A stretch of DNA of 64,000 bases from Parasphingorhabdus cellanae (GTDB lineage: Bacteria; Pseudomonadota; Alphaproteobacteria; Sphingomonadales; Sphingomonadaceae), in the NCBI RefSeq assembly GCF_017498565.1, contig NZ_CP071794.1, positions 310,001 to 374,000 of the forward strand, in the 5' to 3' direction. Under the pieces are notes generated by a model, which saw nothing but the letters and a program-made list of their open reading frames with translations, did not search any database and had not been told where the DNA came from. How positions within the stretch are numbered: the stretch's first letter is position 1; each line of letters begins with the position of its first letter. Shown here in pieces: positions 60,968 through 64,000 of this stretch. The position numbers and the translations under genes were made by a program.

Positions 60968-62029
60968 ATGAAAAATTCCAAAATAGCACGCCACCTGTTA
61001 ATGGCCTCCGCCGTTTTCGGATTGACGTCACCTGCATTGGCGGACGTCAAAGATGGCGTAGATGCCTGGGGCCGCGGTGACTATAAGGCCGCTATCGCCG
61101 AATGGCGCGGACCGGCCAGTGCTGGTGACGCTGATGCCCAGTTTAATATGGCGCAGGCTTATAAACTGGGCCGCGGCGTGCCGATGGATTTGGCCACCGC
61201 CGAAAAATATTATAAAAAGGCGGCCGATCAGGGACATTTACAGGCCAGTGATAATTATGGTTTGATCCTGTTCCAGAACAAGCGCCGCGAGGACGCCCTG
61301 CCCTATTTGCAAGCCTCCGCCAATCGCGGCGAGCCACGCGCGCAATATGTTTTGGGCACGGGCCATTTCAATGGTGACTTTGTCGAGAAGGACTGGGTCA
61401 AGGCTTATGCGTTGATGACTCGCGCTTCTGCCGCTGGTCTGCCGCAAGCGACATCCAATATGGCGCAAATGGATAAATATATTCCGCTCAACCAACGCCG
61501 CACTGCCATCCAGCTAGCCAGTCAGATGGAAGAAAATGAAAAGCGCGTGCGCACGGCGCAGGTCGGTGGGCTGCGGCCGCCACCATCGAGCGGAGCCATT
61601 CAAACAGCACAACTGCCTGCATCGCGGCCAGCCATTCCCATACCAGCGCCGGCATCTGCTCCAGTAACGACTCCTAAGCCAGCGCCGGTTGCTTCTGCCG
61701 TTGTTCCTCCTGTTGTTCAACCAGTGCCTGCCCCAGTAGCAGCACCGCCTGTTACAAAACCTGCTCCTGCTCCAACGCCTGTGCGCGCCGCAGCGGCTGA
61801 CAATTGGCGGGTTCAACTGGGTGCTTTTGGTGATCGGAACAAAGCAAAGGCCCTTTGGAATAACCTGGAAAAACGGGTTTCTGCCTTAGACAAGCTGCAA
61901 CCTTATTTGGTCGCGGCTGGCAAAATTACACGGTTACAGGCTGGCCCGTTTGCGACCAAGGCACAGGCGAGTAAGGTTTGCGGCACTGTCAAAGCCTCTG
62001 GTAATGATTGTATCGTGAAGGCGCGATAA
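60968..62029 (+). CDS. Sel1-repeat and SPOR domain protein
   Basis: A 353-residue exported protein with a signal peptide ending near ALADVK. Residues about 35-190 hold Sel1-type repeats (DAQFNMAQAYKLGRGVPMD, EPRAQYVLGTGHFNGDFVE). A Pro/Ala-rich linker leads to a SPOR domain (about 275-353, WRVQLGAFGDRNKAKALW). It resembles the nearby TPR-SPOR lipoprotein in design but is on the other strand. It probably binds septal peptidoglycan in the periplasm. Confidence 0.9.
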   Translation: MKNSKIARHLLMASAVFGLTSPALADVKDGVDAWGRGDYKAAIAEWRGPASAGDADAQFNMAQAYKLGRGVPMDLATAEKYYKKAADQGHLQASDNYGLILFQNKRREDALPYLQASANRGEPRAQYVLGTGHFNGDFVEKDWVKAYALMTRASAAGLPQATSNMAQMDKYIPLNQRRTAIQLASQMEENEKRVRTAQVGGLRPPPSSGAIQTAQLPASRPAIPIPAPASAPVTTPKPAPVASAVVPPVVQPVPAPVAAPPVTKPAPAPTPVRAAAADNWRVQLGAFGDRNKAKALWNNLEKRVSALDKLQPYLVAAGKITRLQAGPFATKAQASKVCGTVKASGNDCIVKAR

Positions 62030-62048
62030 GTTCTGCGCGCTCGGACGT

Positions 62049-62930
62049 CTAACCTTTTACCCAATCACGAGAAAAAATGCCTTGAATATAAAGCAGGGCG
62101 CTGAGATCATTATGTTTAATCGCTGCATCGGCAGCAGCAGAAGCTTTGGGCTTTGCACGATAAGCGACGCCCATTCCCGCCAGTGCTATCATAGGAATAT
62201 CATTGGCTCCGTCGCCAACAGCCATACACTGATCCAGTGAGAGTCCGGCAGATCGGGCACTCTGCCGCAGCAACTCCGCTTTTCTTTGCGCATCGACAAC
62301 CGGCCCATCTAATTTTCCAGTCAAATGACCGTCCGCCTCCGCTAATATATTCGCTTCCGCACTGGCAAACCCTATGGATTTCGCCACCGGGTCGGCAAAT
62401 CTGGTAAAGCCGCCCGACACCAAAACGGTCTTGGCCCCGCGCGTAGCCATAGTCTGGACCAAGGTCTTAGCGCCCGGCATGATTTCGACTTTTTCATCCA
62501 GACATCGATCAATCGCAGAAAGCTCTAGTCCCGCGAGTAAGGCGACCCTGCCCCTCAGCGCCTCTTCAAAATCAAGCTCCCCAAGCATTGCACGTTCAGT
62601 AATTTCAGCGATCTGATCTTTGATACCAGCATAACCTGCCAGTTCATCGATACATTCGACGGTGATCATTGTGCTATCCATGTCGGATATCAGCAGCTTT
62701 TTTTCGCGATTCTCAGCGTGTTGGACAATAAAATCTATTCCAGCACACTCTATAGACAATGCATCGCGCGCCGCCGCCAATTCACCGTCGAAGAAAATAT
62801 CAGCCGCTTTGCCGTCGACTACATCACCCATGCGAGTAATCTGTCCGCCCGCTTCCGCCAAACGATCGGCGACCGAACTTAGCTCTCCCTTTTCCAGCTG
62901 ATCTGCTGCTATTAGCGTGGCGATGAGCAT
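62049..62930 (-). CDS. serB: Phosphoserine phosphatase
   Basis: HAD-family enzyme of serine synthesis. The nucleophile Asp lies in LISDMDSTMITVECIDELA, motif II in VLVSGGFTRFADPV, and motif III in VGDGANDIPMIALAG. A short N-terminal ACT-like region precedes it. ATG 62930 gives 293 residues as in the family. This start lies only 7 bases inside the other strand's miaA start, so the two 5' ends overlap. Confidence 0.95.
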   Translation of the reverse strand: MLIATLIAADQLEKGELSSVADRLAEAGGQITRMGDVVDGKAADIFFDGELAAARDALSIECAGIDFIVQHAENREKKLLISDMDSTMITVECIDELAGYAGIKDQIAEITERAMLGELDFEEALRGRVALLAGLELSAIDRCLDEKVEIMPGAKTLVQTMATRGAKTVLVSGGFTRFADPVAKSIGFASAEANILAEADGHLTGKLDGPVVDAQRKAELLRQSARSAGLSLDQCMAVGDGANDIPMIALAGMGVAYRAKPKASAAADAAIKHNDLSALLYIQGIFSRDWVKG

Positions 62931-63855
62931 ATATTCTCCCAAAGATAAAAAAGATGTGGCGTTGATCGTCGGCCCGACGGCCAGCGGCAAATCCGCATTG
63001 GCACTGGAGCTCGCCAAAAAGCAACCCTCTGTGATTATCAACGCGGATAGTGCTCAGGTCTATACTGACCTGCAAATCCTGAGCGCGCGCCCAAGCAAAG
63101 ACGAGATGGAAAGCATAGATCATCGCCTTTACGGCTATATTGATGGTGCTCACACATGCTCGGCAGCGCGATGGGCTAGCGACGCGAAGGCCGAGATCGC
63201 GGCTGCTCACAATAAAGATCTACTACCGATATTAGTGGGCGGAACTGGCCTCTATGTCCGCACGCTGCTGAACGGGATCGCTCCGATACCGGAAATTGCC
63301 CCCGCTATACGCGCGGAAGTTCGGAATCTGGAGGTGGCAGATGCCTATACAGCTTTGCGCGAAGAGGATCCTATATCGGCTGACCGTCTGAACCCCAGAG
63401 ACTCGAGCCGGATCATGCGAGCCCTGGAAGTTGTTAGATCATCCGGCAAGCCGATGGTTCACTGGCATGCCCATATGGCGGGCGGTATTACGGATGAAAT
63501 TACCTTGCACCCTCTGGTCCTGCTTCCCCCGCGCGACTGGCTTTATGAACGTTGTGATCGCCGGTTTCAGATCATGCTCGATGGCGGCGCACGCGATGAA
63601 GTTGCTCAGTTATTGGATCGGAATCTACCCGATGATTGTCCGGTTATGCGCGCAATTGGCGTTCCGGAGATTATCGCAATCATCAAAGGCGACAGCAGCC
63701 CTGAGGATGCCAAGGAGCAAGCAATGGCCGCTACCCGCCAATATGCCAAACGCCAATATACATGGTTTCGAAATCAGTGTCCGGCGGATTGGCCTTGCTA
63801 TGATGAGATTATAAATAATGTTAATTACCGTAATATTGTTAGATTATTACAATAA
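62923..63855 (+). CDS. miaA: tRNA dimethylallyltransferase
   Basis: Adds a dimethylallyl group to A37 of tRNAs reading UNN codons. The P-loop is VGPTASGKSALALEL, the tRNA-binding blocks INADSAQVYTDLQI and VGGTGLYVRTLL are present, and the C-terminal RQYAKRQYTWFR fits. ATG 62923 gives 310 residues; GTG 62917 is an alternative. Its start overlaps serB on the opposite strand (bases 62923-62930). Confidence 0.94.
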   Translation: MSIYSPKDKKDVALIVGPTASGKSALALELAKKQPSVIINADSAQVYTDLQILSARPSKDEMESIDHRLYGYIDGAHTCSAARWASDAKAEIAAAHNKDLLPILVGGTGLYVRTLLNGIAPIPEIAPAIRAEVRNLEVADAYTALREEDPISADRLNPRDSSRIMRALEVVRSSGKPMVHWHAHMAGGITDEITLHPLVLLPPRDWLYERCDRRFQIMLDGGARDEVAQLLDRNLPDDCPVMRAIGVPEIIAIIKGDSSPEDAKEQAMAATRQYAKRQYTWFRNQCPADWPCYDEIINNVNYRNIVRLLQ

Positions 63856-64000
63856 TTAGCCTTGACACAACATATATAAATATGTAGCGCCGCCCCGATC
63901 AAGCGGTTGCTGTGCCCAATCTTGCACGTTGCCTTGCAGTGCAGCATCGCCTATCAAACGCCCGCCCACGCGCGGGTTTAACAATGACGATGGAGCTTAA
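63856..64000. other. Right-edge region after miaA: no gene seen
   Basis: After the miaA stop comes a TTGACA-like box (63871-63876) followed by AT-rich sequence, perhaps a promoter, then a GC-rich stem (CCCGC/GCGGG) near 63961-63977 and an ATG at 63984 that runs to the edge. No product can be named; this may be the leader of a gene outside the window. Confidence 0.35.

Noticed and set aside
63913..64000. Attenuation leader peptide at the right edge
   Set aside because: A short open frame exists, but it lacks a run of branched-chain or other regulatory codons, and the downstream gene is outside the window.

Overview
The window looks like an ordinary chromosomal stretch of an alphaproteobacterium of the order Sphingomonadales, in or near the Sphingorhabdus/Parasphingorhabdus/Sphingopyxis group. 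This placement rests on protein content (ChpT, alphaproteobacterial RpoH, a psp locus with pspF/pspA/pspB/pspC, a GatCAB locus, an alpha-type RNase P RNA, many periplasmic or lipoprotein TPR/SPOR proteins), on moderate GC, and on short palindromic repeats of a kind I recall as frequent in sphingomonads. It is an inference, not a database result. No phage, plasmid backbone, transposase or CRISPR array is visible. One tRNA (Leu, UAG) and the RNase P RNA are present. No gene-free stretch exceeds about 300 bases.

Layout. 1-8.3 kb, minus strand: partial NAD(P)H-hydrate repair enzyme, small lipoprotein, ilvD, N-formylglutamate amidohydrolase, ispE, secreted TPR protein and ETF-ubiquinone oxidoreductase, several with overlapping start/stop codons. 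8.4-11 kb, plus: a degenerate uracil-DNA-glycosylase-like protein and a soluble lytic transglycosylase. 11-21.5 kb, mostly minus: ahcY with a strong palindromic operator candidate, YqgE/AlgH, a peroxiredoxin (plus), M2 dipeptidase, a membrane protein, an alpha/beta hydrolase, three tandem GFA zinc proteins, a DsbA-like isomerase, a secreted putative glycoside hydrolase, and asd. 21.6-25.7 kb, minus: ffh, rpsP, rimM, a small membrane protein, trmD, rplS. 25.9-31.3 kb, plus: a GGDEF-EAL protein, then dapF-mtaB-ftsY-yciB, each junction an ATGA overlap. 31.3-33.6 kb: MITE-like element, sodB, acyltransferase.

33.6-38.4 kb is the most unusual part. pspF faces a textbook sigma-54 promoter that drives a small exported protein, pspA, pspB, pspC and then six consecutive small single-TM/coiled-coil proteins. 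All six carry the same C-terminal pattern seen in PspB (ERV-x-LE-K/R-I-x-TD, usually followed by L..EIE.LR). I read this as an expanded PspB-like family fused to the phage-shock envelope stress operon.

38.4-50.3 kb: sufE, an orphan SecD P1-head-like protein, a J-domain protein, rnpB, an AmpD-type amidase, chpT, a JAMM metalloprotease, rluD, rpoH, mtgA, an APH-type kinase, clpX, clpP, a second clpP-like gene and tig. The last has a 76-residue histone-H1-like Lys/Ala/Pro tail. 50.4-57.8 kb: gatB/gatA/gatC, DUF3089 protein, ruvX, pyrB and a dihydroorotase homologue that has lost metal ligands (PyrC'). 57.8-64 kb: TPR-SPOR lipoprotein, ribbon-helix-helix protein and ParA as one operon, Sel1-SPOR protein, then serB and miaA, which are divergent with overlapping start codons.

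Themes: protein quality control (clpX, clpP, clpP2, tig, rpoH, psp), signal recognition (ffh, ftsY), envelope and cell-wall remodelling (slt, mtgA, amidase, SPOR proteins), and cell-cycle control (ChpT, ClpXP, orphan ParA).
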